Assembly (NCBI RefSeq): GCF_003664125.1
Contig: NZ_RCCP01000006.1
Location: 1-64,000, forward strand
From: Planococcus citreus
GTDB taxonomy: Bacteria > Bacillota > Bacilli > Bacillales_A > Planococcaceae
Direction: 5' to 3'
DNA: 64,000 bases
A program made the translations under genes and the position numbers. Shown here piece after piece: positions 54,823 through 62,845 of this stretch (position 1 is its first letter; the number at the start of each line of letters is the position of its first letter). The notes beneath the pieces are model-generated. The model did not search any database. It was not told the origin of the DNA and saw only the letters and a program-made list of their open reading frames with translations.

Positions 54823-55634
54823 TTTTTATCGTTCTCCTTCTCGGGTCTGTTTTTCGCTAAGATGAATATCGGTTCAAGCGCCTCGTTTTCATAGACGAAC
54901 GACAAGGACGTAATCGGCACTTTGCCGTTCGTGAAGAAATGCATTGCCATCTGGGCAAGCACATCGTATCCGGTCTCGTTGCGGATATCCCCGATGATCA
55001 AGACGTCTTGATGGGGAACTGAGACTGTCATATCCCCTTGTACTTTCTTTTTCATATCTTTCAAAAATGTTTCATTCAAGATGCGCGTGGCATCATAACC
55101 ATCATTTTCGTTCAGGAAATAGAAGACATTTCCTGCCACATGGTCTTCTTTGACAGCCGTTTTCAATTTTTTCACTTGGAATTTAGCGATTTCCTGCACT
55201 TGATCGGCTGTCAGCGCTAGGTTTTCCAACACTTTTTCATCAATTAACCGGTAAGTCTTCCCGGCATCGAGAGCGTAATAAATACGTGTTTCTGCCGTGT
55301 GGGGCGATGTCAGGAAACGATGGCCTTCACGCGATTCTTCCGGAAACGAAGTCGAGCGGATGACCGGGTAAATATGCTGCTCGCCCGGCAATTCCCCTTC
55401 CGACTCGCGTTCCATCGCCTGGAAAGTTTGGGAAATCGTGTAGGCGATTTCTTCAATTGCTGAATCGCCTTTTGTTTCGAAACGGTTGATCACTTGCGGC
55501 AAGGAAATGGTCATGCCTTTCCCCAGCTTTTTATGCCTAACATTTGCGATATCTTTTTGGCGGTCCAATGTCCAGCTCAACTGGTCATTTGCAACCCGCT
55601 CTTTCAGTATAGTAAATAACTCGGCGGATTTCAT
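54819..55634 (-). CDS. ytpQ: DUF1444 family protein YtpQ
   Basis: 271 residues from the ATG at 55634, which has AAAGGAGGAAATTAGGA upstream. Recognised by MKSAELFTILKERV at the start and FLTSPHTAETRIYYALDAGKTYRLID, KLKTAVKEDHVAGNVFYFLNENDGYDA and GDMTVSVPHQDVLIIGDIRNETGYDVLAQM. The function of DUF1444 is unknown. It is soluble with no signal peptide. It sits between the thioredoxin-like ytpP and ytpR, as in Bacillus. The apparent frame extends to 55895 but overlaps ytpP in another frame. Confidence 0.9.
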   Translation of the reverse strand: MKSAELFTILKERVANDQLSWTLDRQKDIANVRHKKLGKGMTISLPQVINRFETKGDSAIEEIAYTISQTFQAMERESEGELPGEQHIYPVIRSTSFPEESREGHRFLTSPHTAETRIYYALDAGKTYRLIDEKVLENLALTADQVQEIAKFQVKKLKTAVKEDHVAGNVFYFLNENDGYDATRILNETFLKDMKKKVQGDMTVSVPHQDVLIIGDIRNETGYDVLAQMAMHFFTNGKVPITSLSFVYENEALEPIFILAKNRPEKENDKK

Positions 55635-55658
55635 TCCTAATTTCCTCCTTTTCACAAA

Positions 55659-55693
55659 CAAACGGTTCATCCTGCACACAGGAGAACCGTTTG
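55659..55693 (-). terminator. Hairpin between ytpP and ytpQ
   Basis: CAAACGGTTC pairs with GAACCGTTTG, with an inner TCCTG/CAGGA stem. Only a weak T-stretch follows, so read-through into ytpQ is probable. Confidence 0.45.
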
Positions 55694-55698
55694 CCCTT

Positions 55699-56016
55699 TT
55701 ATTTCGACAGGTTGGAGATAAACGATTCAATTTCCTCCTGCGTCTTGCGGTCGCGGCTGACAAAGCGCCCTTGCTCGTCGCCTTCACGGAATCCAAGGAA
55801 ACTCGGGATTCCATAGATATCTTTTTCGATGCATAGGTCGATGAATTCGTCCCGGTCGACCGAGATAAAAGTATAGTCGCTGAATTTTTCTTCAATGTCA
55901 GGCATGATCGGATCGATCACCCGGCAATCCGGGCACCATCCGGCCGTAAACATGAAAATGACGTTCTCTGAGTTTGCCAGTTGCGTAAACTGCTGGACTG
56001 ACTGCAATTTTTCCAT
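55699..56016 (-). CDS. ytpP: Thioredoxin-like protein YtpP
   Basis: 105 residues from the ATG at 56016 (AGGAGTGA upstream, overlapping the lipoprotein stop). Thioredoxin fold with active site FTAGWCPDCRVIDPIM (WCPDC) and cis-proline in YGIPSFLGF. The WCPDC site differs from canonical WCGPC, and suggests a specialised thiol-disulfide role. No signal peptide, so cytosolic. It is followed by ytpQ-ytpR-sftA and preceded by the lipoprotein gene with a 5-base gap. Confidence 0.9.
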   Translation of the reverse strand: MEKLQSVQQFTQLANSENVIFMFTAGWCPDCRVIDPIMPDIEEKFSDYTFISVDRDEFIDLCIEKDIYGIPSFLGFREGDEQGRFVSRDRKTQEEIESFISNLSK

Positions 56017-56021
56017 ATCGT

Positions 56022-56540
56022 TCACTCCTCTTTTGCCGCTTCGATGGAACGGGCAGTTTTCATCATCCATTCCATATGGTTTCGAAGCGCGGCTTGTTCT
56101 GTAATCGTTGAAAGTTTCGCGCCTCCGGAACTGACCACCAATTCATAGCGGTCTTCTGCAATCGTCCGGACCGTGACGAAACCGAACCGGCCATGCTGGC
56201 TGAATTTCTCATCAGCAAGCCACGTTTCTTCCGGATTCGCTTTTTGCAAATCGTAGAAGAACGTGCTGTCCGGTGCTTCGTTTGGGTTGAGGAACAACGC
56301 AAACGCTTGGCTGCCGCGGGTGATCAATACATTATGATCATCTGAAGGCTGTTCCACTTCATAGCCCCCGGGAACATACAGCTCCGTTTCGCCGGCGGTT
56401 TCGTTCGGTTCCGGCGCCTCCTCTTCAAATGCCGCCCTGGCGCTTGATACGCCTTCCACCAGCTCGTCCTCTGGACTGACACAGCCAGCGAGGATCAGGA
56501 CTGACGAAAACAACATCATTTGTAAACCCATTCGAAGCAC
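56022..56540 (-). CDS. Uncharacterised lipoprotein
   Basis: 172 residues. Signal peptide with lipobox LILAGC (Cys20), so it is anchored outside the membrane. A Glu/Pro-rich linker (about 22-50) precedes a compact domain (YVPGGYEVEQPSDDHNVLITRGSQAFALFLNPNE, GRFGFVTVRTIAEDRYELVVSSGGAKLSTITEQAALRNHMEWMMKTARSIE) with no motif I recognise. The start is a GTG with AGGGGG upstream. It ends 5 bases before ytpP, hence probably cotranscribed. I recall no named family. Confidence 0.8.
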   Translation of the reverse strand: MLRMGLQMMLFSSVLILAGCVSPEDELVEGVSSARAAFEEEAPEPNETAGETELYVPGGYEVEQPSDDHNVLITRGSQAFALFLNPNEAPDSTFFYDLQKANPEETWLADEKFSQHGRFGFVTVRTIAEDRYELVVSSGGAKLSTITEQAALRNHMEWMMKTARSIEAAKEE

Positions 56541-56570
56541 AGCATTTCCCCCTCTTTTTCTCCATCAGCT

Positions 56571-56602
56571 GCCCGTTTCCTGACTCATGCAGAAAAACGG
56601 GC
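56571..56602 (-). terminator. Weak hairpin between the DUF84 gene and the lipoprotein gene
   Basis: GCCCGTTT pairs with AAACGGGC with a 16-base loop. No T-run follows on the minus strand; its role as terminator is uncertain. Confidence 0.35.
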
Positions 56603-56663
56603 TTGGTTGAATAAGCTTTTCTTTTCTAGCTACATTTTAAAGATGTTTAAGGGCACATGCAAC

Positions 56664-57173
56664 TTAATCGCTGTTTGCCTGCCATTGCCCGAACAATAAG
56701 ACGATGATTTGTGAAAACATCTCGACCCGGTTCAGCTTGCCGGCAGTCAAAATGCCGATCGCTCCTTTATGATGGCGGATTCCCGTTTCTTGTGCATAGC
56801 GGTCCATGACAGGGCCGAGTTCTTCGCCAGCTCGCAAAAGCATGGCAATTTCCGCAGGCAATGGCACTTGCGCACCGCCTGCAACATATACAGCACCACT
56901 AGACGTCACGAGGGCTCCCCAGTTGCACAAATACAATGTCCCGTCGAGTTCAAAAACACCGCCCTCCAATCCGATTGCTGCGTCACAATCCCCAAGCACA
57001 TGATGGGCGCGATTGATCGCTCCGGCTTTGGTTTCTTCAATGGAAAATGGCTGTGCTGAAACACCTGATTGTGCTTCTTGTTGATTGATTTCTGCCTGAA
57101 TGCCCAACTTCTCAAGAGCTGATGCGACTGCCCCGGTTTTAGCCGGATTGGTCGATGCCACACATAATTTCAT
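56664..57173 (-). CDS. DUF84 family protein (inosine/xanthosine triphosphatase-like)
   Basis: 169 residues from the ATG at 57173 (AAAGGAGAG). MKLCVASTNPAKTGAVASALEKLG and GAINRAHHVLGDCDAAIGLEGGVFE match the YjjX/DUF84 fold, which hydrolyses ITP and XTP to keep damaged purines out of nucleic acid. The C-terminal HHKGAIGILTAGKLNRVEMFSQIIVLL agrees. Activity has been shown for E. coli YjjX; for this Firmicute branch it is inferred. A terminator separates it from ytoP. Confidence 0.82.
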   Translation of the reverse strand: MKLCVASTNPAKTGAVASALEKLGIQAEINQQEAQSGVSAQPFSIEETKAGAINRAHHVLGDCDAAIGLEGGVFELDGTLYLCNWGALVTSSGAVYVAGGAQVPLPAEIAMLLRAGEELGPVMDRYAQETGIRHHKGAIGILTAGKLNRVEMFSQIIVLLFGQWQANSD

Positions 57174-57220
57174 TTCTCTCTCTCCTTTGCATCGCGGTAA
57201 ATTTTTATTCACAACTAGAT

Positions 57221-57247
57221 AAAAAGCGGCCCGGGGGCCGCTTTTCG
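57221..57247 (-). terminator. ytoP terminator
   Basis: On the minus strand AAAGCGGCCC and GGGCCGCTTT pair, followed by TT. The stem begins next to the ytoP stop. Confidence 0.9.
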
Positions 57248-58321
57248 TCAGACGTTTTGTTTGATTGTGTCAATCGTCGACTGGTCTGTAGCTTTCACCA
57301 ATTTCACGAGCAGCTCTTTGGCCGCTGCGTAATCGTCGGTGTGGATGACCGAGGCGGAAGTATGGATATAGCGCGAGCAGATGCCGATGACGGAACTCGG
57401 AATGCCTTCGTTGGCGATGTGGACTTTTCCAGCATCTGTTCCGCCTTGCGAAACGAAATACTGATAGGGGATGTTATGTGTTTCAGCAGTATCGAGAATG
57501 AATTCACGCATGCCGCGATGCGTGACCATCGTGCGGTCGAGGATGCGCAATAGCGCCCCTTTCCCTAACTGGCCGAATTCGTTCTTGTCCCCTGTCGCAT
57601 CGTTTGCCGGACTTGCGTCCAGCGCATAAAAGATATCCGGCTGGATCAAATTGGCTGCCGTCTGCGCACCGCGAAGGCCGACTTCTTCCATGACCGTCGC
57701 GCCGGAGAACAATTGGTTCGGCAAGGACTCGCCTTGCAATTCTTTGAGCAACTCAATCGATAAGCCGCAGCCATAGCGGTTGTCCCACGCTTTTGCCATG
57801 ATTTTCTTGTCATTGGCCATCGGCGTGAACGGGCTGAATGGGACGATTTGCTGTCCAGGGCGAACGCCCATCGACAATGCATCATCCTTATCATCTGCGC
57901 CAATATCGATCAGCATGTTCTTGATGTCCATCGGCTTTTGGCGCGTTGCCTCATCCAGTAGATGCGGCGGGATCGATCCAACGACGCCCGGAACGATGCG
58001 GTCTCCTGCAACTACGTCTACACGCATGGCGAGCATGACTTGATTCCACCAGCCGCCGAGCGGTTGAAAGCGCAGCATGCCATTATCGGTGATTTGCGTT
58101 ACCATGAAGCCGACTTCGTCCATATGGCCGGCTACCATGACGCGCGGCCCGTCTTGTGCGCCTTTTTTGACGCCGAATATGCTGCCGAGATTATCCGAGA
58201 TAATGTCGTCCGAATATTTTTCAAGCTCGCTGCGCATGAACTTGCGCACGGCATGTTCATTGCCGGGTGCTCCCGGAAGCTCGGTTAAGGTTTTAAACAT
58301 CGCTCTTGTATCCTGGTTCAT
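57248..58321 (-). CDS. ytoP: M42 family glutamyl/lysyl aminopeptidase YtoP
   Basis: 357 residues. Co-catalytic metallo-aminopeptidase acting on cytosolic peptides, usually a large tetrahedral oligomer. Metal ligands and active site: [56 protein letters not shown] and [15 protein letters not shown]. The N-terminal [19 protein letters not shown] is characteristic. Specificity (Glu/Asp or broad) is not evident. Divergent from ytzB. Confidence 0.93.
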   Translation of the reverse strand: MNQDTRAMFKTLTELPGAPGNEHAVRKFMRSELEKYSDDIISDNLGSIFGVKKGAQDGPRVMVAGHMDEVGFMVTQITDNGMLRFQPLGGWWNQVMLAMRVDVVAGDRIVPGVVGSIPPHLLDEATRQKPMDIKNMLIDIGADDKDDALSMGVRPGQQIVPFSPFTPMANDKKIMAKAWDNRYGCGLSIELLKELQGESLPNQLFSGATVMEEVGLRGAQTAANLIQPDIFYALDASPANDATGDKNEFGQLGKGALLRILDRTMVTHRGMREFILDTAETHNIPYQYFVSQGGTDAGKVHIANEGIPSSVIGICSRYIHTSASVIHTDDYAAAKELLVKLVKATDQSTIDTIKQNV

Positions 58322-58460
58322 ATGAATTCCCCCTTGATAAGATATGTATGTGCATCCTTTATCAGTTTAGAGCTTTTTCCTTGTGAATGCCAGTTCAGGT
58401 AGTTCGATTGACGAAATATTTTGAGTGCTTGCAGTTCGTTGCGTGCATATTTCCGCTTTA

Positions 58461-58469
58461 TGGTACAAT
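58461..58469 (+). promoter_or_regulatory. Extended -10 promoter of ytzB
   Basis: TGGTACAAT fits TGnTATAAT with one mismatch, about 30 bases before the ytzB start. Confidence 0.5.
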
Positions 58470-58497
58470 TTAGCCAGAATGCAAAGGAGGGGTTTTC

Positions 58498-58812
58498 ATG
58501 AAAAATCGTGATTTGCTCATTGGATTTGCTGCCGGCGCTGCCGCAGCCTATATCGCAAAGGAAGTTTACGAAAACAAACAGACGCTCTACCCGGCCGACG
58601 ATGTGTTGAAGAAGGTCAAACAGTCTTTTAAAGAGGAAGGCCCGATCGACGGTTCGTGGATCTTTATGAAAACCGAACCTTACAACCAGCATGCGGTCAA
58701 AACCGAAGTGTATAAAGGCGGCATCACGCGGCATCGCGACGATGAACTCGAGCAATATGAGTTTCTGGCCGACGCCTATACAGGGGCTGTCTTGGAAGTC
58801 ACCAAATCATAG
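58498..58812 (+). CDS. ytzB: Small secreted or membrane-anchored protein YtzB
   Basis: 104 residues. A short hydrophobic N-terminus (MKNRDLLIGFAAGAAAAYIAKEVYENK, about 6-20) that could be a signal anchor, followed by a PepSY-like domain (DDVLKKVKQSFKEEGPIDGSWIFMKTEPY, VYKGGITRHRDDELEQYEFLADAYTGAVLEV). Similar to the predicted small secreted protein YtzB of B. subtilis, which likewise lies next to ytoP. Function unknown. AAAGGAGGGG precedes the ATG. Confidence 0.8.
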   Translation: MKNRDLLIGFAAGAAAAYIAKEVYENKQTLYPADDVLKKVKQSFKEEGPIDGSWIFMKTEPYNQHAVKTEVYKGGITRHRDDELEQYEFLADAYTGAVLEVTKS

Positions 58813-58825
58813 AAGACCTACGTTA

Positions 58826-58862
58826 AAACGCCCTGCGGATATATGCCGCAGGGCGTTTTGCC
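58826..58862. terminator. Terminator between ytzB and ytnP
   Basis: AAAACGCCCTGCGG and CCGCAGGGCGTTTT pair perfectly with a 7-base loop; it can serve both convergent genes. Confidence 0.93.
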
Positions 58863-58868
58863 TTCTTT

Positions 58869-59726
58869 TTATTCAAACACTTTTTCTTTGCGTTCGAGCG
58901 CGTCGACCACTTCTTTTCCGTCCTCGTTCCATTTGATGAGGCGATAAAAAGCATCGTGATAGAAGCTAAAATAGAAATTGCCCGGCAGCGCTTCTTTCAT
59001 CAATTTGTCTTTTGCATAGATCGAATCCATCGGGTAATCGTCGAATGCCAATACCCACAGCGGATTTTGATGGGCATGGGTTGGCATGATATCGCCCATA
59101 TGGAGAATCGTCTCCCCGTTCTGTTCGAACTTGATGACGCTATGGCCGTTTGAATGGCCGCCGGTGTGAATCATGGTGATCGCATCGAATACGGTCACTT
59201 TGTCGGTAAAGGTTTCGACCTGTCCGGTGATTGGCTCCCAATTTTCTTTCCAATACGTATTGCGTGAGCGGATGTTCGGGTTTTGCATTTCTTCCCATTC
59301 CACAGCCGATACGTAAATTTTTGCGTTCGGGAACGCAGAGACGTATCCTTCGCCTTGTTTTTTCGTCAGGCCGGCCGCATGATCGCCGTGAAGATGCGTC
59401 ATCAACACCGTGTCAATATCTTCTGCAGACAAGCCGAGCTCTTCTAGTTCCTCTTCCACACGCGACTCCGAGGAAACGCCTAGGTTGCGCTTTTGGCGAT
59501 CGGTCAATTTGCCATTGCCGAGTCCGCTGTCAACAAGGATATTATGGCCATCGAACTGGACCAAAATCGGATGCGTCGGCAATTCGATCTGGTTCTGCCC
59601 ATTTGCAGGATAACGTTTCGACCACACCACTTTCGGGACCACGCCAAACATCGTGCCTCCGTCGAGCCAAGTCACCCCACCATCAAGCCAAGTTAACAAC
59701 ATATCGTGAAATTGAAATTTCTGCAT
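58869..59726 (-). CDS. ytnP: YtnP-like quorum-quenching lactonase (MBL fold)
   Basis: 285 residues. Metallo-beta-lactamase fold with zinc motif [13 protein letters not shown], later [14 protein letters not shown] and [14 protein letters not shown]. The opening [23 protein letters not shown] corresponds to B. subtilis YtnP ([22 protein letters not shown]-like), a hydrolase reported to degrade lactone signal molecules of Streptomyces. The substrate here is inferred only from similarity. It follows trmB on the same strand by 25 bases. Confidence 0.88.
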   Translation of the reverse strand: MQKFQFHDMLLTWLDGGVTWLDGGTMFGVVPKVVWSKRYPANGQNQIELPTHPILVQFDGHNILVDSGLGNGKLTDRQKRNLGVSSESRVEEELEELGLSAEDIDTVLMTHLHGDHAAGLTKKQGEGYVSAFPNAKIYVSAVEWEEMQNPNIRSRNTYWKENWEPITGQVETFTDKVTVFDAITMIHTGGHSNGHSVIKFEQNGETILHMGDIMPTHAHQNPLWVLAFDDYPMDSIYAKDKLMKEALPGNFYFSFYHDAFYRLIKWNEDGKEVVDALERKEKVFE

Positions 59727-59751
59727 ACAAACTCCCCCTTATGAGTTGATG

Positions 59752-60399
59752 TTACGCTTGGAATTTCGCCTCCAGCCGGTAGATCGGCTGCCCTTTTTTC
59801 AAAAACTTCTCTTCATATTCCGTCATGATGTTCCATTCCGGCTCGTTGGCGTGAAGATCCAGCGATACATTCTTCAATAACATACCATATTCGGAAATGC
59901 TCGTGAGCGAATATTCAAAAAGTCCGCGGTTATCGGTCTTGAAATGAATTTCGCCTTCTTCAGGCAACACACGCTCATACAATTTCAGGAAACTCTCATG
60001 AGTTAAACGTCGTTTCGCGTGTCGCGTCTTCGGCCAAGGATCCGAAAAGTTCAAGTAGACGCGATCGATCTCGTTTGCTTCGAAGAACGTTTCAAGCTCT
60101 TGTGCATTCACTTGCAACAGACGCAAGTTCGGGATGCCGCCTTCTGGCTCTAACGCCCCTTGAAGCGCCGTCACGATCACGCTTTCAAATAATTCAATTC
60201 CAATGTAATTGATGTCCGGATTGGATTGAGCCATGCCTGTAATGAAGCGGCCTTTCCCGCTTCCTGCCTCAATGTGGATCGGGCGATCATTGCCAAACTC
60301 TTCGTGCCATTTGCCTTTCAACGCTTCCGGATTGGGAATGACGATTTCCGGATGGGCTTCGATCAACTCTGCCGCCCATGGTTTATATCTTGCTCTCAT
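59752..60399 (-). CDS. trmB: tRNA (guanine-N7-)-methyltransferase
   Basis: 215 residues. Methylates G46 in the tRNA variable loop with SAM. SAM motif [18 protein letters not shown]; then [11 protein letters not shown], the catalytic [17 protein letters not shown], and [13 protein letters not shown]. The ATG at 60399 lies 21 bases after the lipid kinase gene, so they share a transcript. Confidence 0.95.
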   Translation of the reverse strand: MRARYKPWAAELIEAHPEIVIPNPEALKGKWHEEFGNDRPIHIEAGSGKGRFITGMAQSNPDINYIGIELFESVIVTALQGALEPEGGIPNLRLLQVNAQELETFFEANEIDRVYLNFSDPWPKTRHAKRRLTHESFLKLYERVLPEEGEIHFKTDNRGLFEYSLTSISEYGMLLKNVSLDLHANEPEWNIMTEYEEKFLKKGQPIYRLEAKFQA

Positions 60400-60420
60400 G
60401 TATAGACATCCTCTTTCTGG

Positions 60421-61332
60421 TTATAATTTTGCTTGTTGCCATTGTGTGGCTGAAACACAAAACTCGAGTGGTTCTTGCGCATCCGCCATTCCTGCATCGT
60501 CCCCGTCCACATGACGCGGCACTGGGCGATCCACGGCGAGCGAAAAATGCTTGCCGCTGAACTGCACGACTTCCGGAAATTTCGTATGGCTTCCGCTAAA
60601 TACCGTACCAAAAACGGCCAGTAGTTTCAATCTCGGCAGGCGGTGGACGACCGTCAGTTCGAGCAGGCCATCGTGGACAGACGAATTAGGTGAAATCTTC
60701 ATACCCCCGCCAAAATACGCTTGATTGCTGACAGTAGCAAGCCACACATCCTCATAATGATAAACCGTTCCAGACGATTCGACAGTGAGACGGAATTTCT
60801 TAAACGCAAATAAGGTCGTGACGACAAAAACCAAATATGCCAATTTGCCGAGCCCGAACTTATTGAGCCATAGCTTCGTCCGCGAACGATTGACAGCATG
60901 CGCGACGGCAGCATCAAAGCCGATGCCCGAACTGCTGGCAAATAGCTGCTCCGGTTGAACGCCTACTTGCCCGATATCGGTCAGCAATCCTCTAGGGTTT
61001 GCCAAAAAACGGCTGATTTCCTGCGTGGTGGAAAAACAACTGAAGCTGCGCGCGAAATCATTGCCTGAGCCGGCGGGTACCGAAGCGATGAATAAAAGCT
61101 CAGTCCCCGCCGATGCTGCAGCAATTTCACGCATCGTCCCGTCTCCGCCGAAGCCGATCACCAAGGTCTTCCGTGCCCTTGCTTTCAATTGTTCAACTAT
61201 TTGAAATGCATGCCCTGGAGAACGGGTGATGAATTGCTCGAAAGGAAAATCGATCGTTTCGGAAAACTTGCGCCATTTCCTAAATGCCGCCCCGTTGCCG
61301 GCTGTTGGGTTAATGATAAAGACAATTTCCAT
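60421..61332 (-). CDS. ytlR: Diacylglycerol/lipid kinase family protein YtlR
   Basis: 303 residues. DAGK catalytic domain: IINPTAGNGAAFRKW (nucleotide site), VIGFGGDGTMREIAAA (GGDGT), SVPAGSGNDFARSF; then a C-terminal beta-sandwich domain (LWLATVSN-like DVWLATVSNQAYFGGGMKISPNSSVHDGLLELTVVHRL). It phosphorylates a lipid or a related molecule at the membrane surface; DgkB is a paralog of known role elsewhere. It follows thpR by 17 bases, as B. subtilis ytlR-ytlP. Confidence 0.88.
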   Translation of the reverse strand: MEIVFIINPTAGNGAAFRKWRKFSETIDFPFEQFITRSPGHAFQIVEQLKARARKTLVIGFGGDGTMREIAAASAGTELLFIASVPAGSGNDFARSFSCFSTTQEISRFLANPRGLLTDIGQVGVQPEQLFASSSGIGFDAAVAHAVNRSRTKLWLNKFGLGKLAYLVFVVTTLFAFKKFRLTVESSGTVYHYEDVWLATVSNQAYFGGGMKISPNSSVHDGLLELTVVHRLPRLKLLAVFGTVFSGSHTKFPEVVQFSGKHFSLAVDRPVPRHVDGDDAGMADAQEPLEFCVSATQWQQAKL

Positions 61333-61349
61333 ATTATTTTCCCTGGCGC

Positions 61350-61886
61350 TTAAGCGCCGCCTTTCAATGGATAAGTTTGAATTTCTTTGTATCGCGGAGT
61401 TTCCCGCGGATGAATCTCGAATAGAGAGAACGAATCGACCGCAAATTCCAGCTCTTCCAGCTGCCAGTTTTCCGACAAGCTTCCGCCTTTCCAGCGGCTG
61501 GCAAGCGTAATATGCGGCACAAACGGTTTCGGGTCAGTAACAAGCTCCAATGGCTCCAACTGTTGCTGCACAGTGTGTTGAAGTTCCATCAATTCAGGGC
61601 TGTCAGCCAGTGCGGCATAAACGATGCGCGGCGTTTCGGGATTGCCGAACGTCTTCACGCCGGCGAGTTGCAAACAAAATGGCGCTTGATCGATTTGCCC
61701 GAGCCGTTCGGCAATCTCTTCCAATTCACCGAAACGGTCTTCGCCGATAAACACCAAGGTAATATGCATATCACCCGGTGGTGTCAGGCGCTTATGCGTG
61801 GACAAATTCCAGGAATCTCTCGCTTGCCCGATTTTTTCTGCTGTTTGCCCGGGAATCCGGATTCCAATAAAATAATGCGTGCTCAT
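61350..61886 (-). CDS. thpR: RNA 2',3'-cyclic phosphodiesterase
   Basis: 178 residues, 2H phosphoesterase fold. The two HxT motifs are DMHITLVFIG and VPHITLASRW, both intact. It opens 2',3'-cyclic phosphates of RNA or tRNA halves (older name 2'-5' RNA ligase, YtlP). I start at the ATG 61886 (MSTHYFIGIRIPG) because GAGGTGAT lies 4-5 bases before; the GTG at 61895 falls within that site. First gene of thpR-ytlR-trmB-ytnP. Confidence 0.9.
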   Translation of the reverse strand: MSTHYFIGIRIPGQTAEKIGQARDSWNLSTHKRLTPPGDMHITLVFIGEDRFGELEEIAERLGQIDQAPFCLQLAGVKTFGNPETPRIVYAALADSPELMELQHTVQQQLEPLELVTDPKPFVPHITLASRWKGGSLSENWQLEELEFAVDSFSLFEIHPRETPRYKEIQTYPLKGGA

Positions 61887-61921
61887 CGTCATCACCTCTA
61901 TTCATTATAACTGACGGGAAC

Positions 61922-61953
61922 AAAAAAAGGACCAGCTCTTCACTGGTCCTGGG
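61922..61953 (-). terminator. dat terminator
   Basis: On the minus strand AGGACCAG and CTGGTCCT pair around 7 bases, followed by TTTTTTG. Confidence 0.92.
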
Positions 61954-61974
61954 ATTGCATAATAAGTGCAGGAA

Positions 61975-62823
61975 TCAGGAAATAACGCCCAATTTAATCC
62001 GCGCTTCGAAAGCCTTTTGAAGTTTGCGCGTCAATTCGCCAGGCGAGCCATCCGCAATTTTCTGTCCGGAAATCTCAATGACCGGCATGACTTCGGAAGT
62101 TGTCGAAGACATGAAGAATTCATCCATCTCAAGCGCCTGCTGCTTCGTGAACGCCGTTTCTATCACGTCGATGCCCAGCTCGTCGCATAGCTCGAAGATG
62201 ACGCGTCTTGTGATGCCGTTCAAGATCAAGTTGGTCGCTGGGTGTGTGTAAAGAACTCCGTCTTTGATGCCGTACATATTCGATGATGAACCTTCCGTCA
62301 CCGTATCGCCGCGGTGAAGGATCGCTTCGAAATAACCTTCTTCATAAGCCTGCTGTTTCGCCATCACATTGCCGAGCAAGTTCAAGCTCTTGATGTCGCA
62401 GCGCAACCAGCGCACGTCTTCGACCAATAGCGCTTTCACGCCGTTTTCCAGGAATTCCACAGGGCGCTCGACCGATTTCGTGTACCCGACCACAACCGGT
62501 TCAGCATTTTCGGGAAATTGATGATTTCGCGGAGCCGCTCCCCGTGTAATCTGGACATACACTTGGCCATTGTCGATCTGATTCAATTCAACCAAGTCGT
62601 GGAGCATCTTATGGAACACGTCTTTCGTGTAAGGAACCGTAATGCGGATTTTCTCTGCACTGGCATAGAAACGGTCGATGTGTTCCGTTGCCGTGAACAA
62701 ATCCCCTTCATACACGCGGATGACTTCGTAAATTCCGTCGCCGAACTGATACCCGCGGTCTTCTTTTGAAATCTCCAAATCCTGTTCTTTTACAATCTCG
62801 CCGTTAGACAAAATCCATTCCAT
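61975..62823 (-). CDS. dat: D-alanine (D-amino acid) aminotransferase
   Basis: 282 residues. PLP class IV transaminase, swapping amino groups between D-alanine and 2-oxoglutarate to make D-glutamate for peptidoglycan. Motifs: DRGYQFGDGIYEVIRVYEG, the PLP lysine in RWLRCDIKSLNLLGNVMAKQQA (Lys about 145), and VTEGSSSNMYGIKDGVLYTHP. The ATG at 62823 (MEWILSNG) follows GAAGGA; an ATG two codons earlier lies too close to that site. It follows pepV by 22 bases, an order conserved in Bacillales. Confidence 0.94.
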   Translation of the reverse strand: MEWILSNGEIVKEQDLEISKEDRGYQFGDGIYEVIRVYEGDLFTATEHIDRFYASAEKIRITVPYTKDVFHKMLHDLVELNQIDNGQVYVQITRGAAPRNHQFPENAEPVVVGYTKSVERPVEFLENGVKALLVEDVRWLRCDIKSLNLLGNVMAKQQAYEEGYFEAILHRGDTVTEGSSSNMYGIKDGVLYTHPATNLILNGITRRVIFELCDELGIDVIETAFTKQQALEMDEFFMSSTTSEVMPVIEISGQKIADGSPGELTRKLQKAFEARIKLGVIS

Positions 62824-62845
62824 TGCCATTCCTTCTTTCCTGTAA

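Noticed and set aside
55635..55895. N-terminal extension of ytpQ
   Set aside because: Runs through the intergenic hairpin and ytpP in the wrong frame; the ATG at 55634 has an excellent ribosome site.
58318..58755. Minus-strand 145-residue frame opposite ytzB
   Set aside because: Covers the ytzB coding region and its ribosome site on the other strand; no supporting signal.
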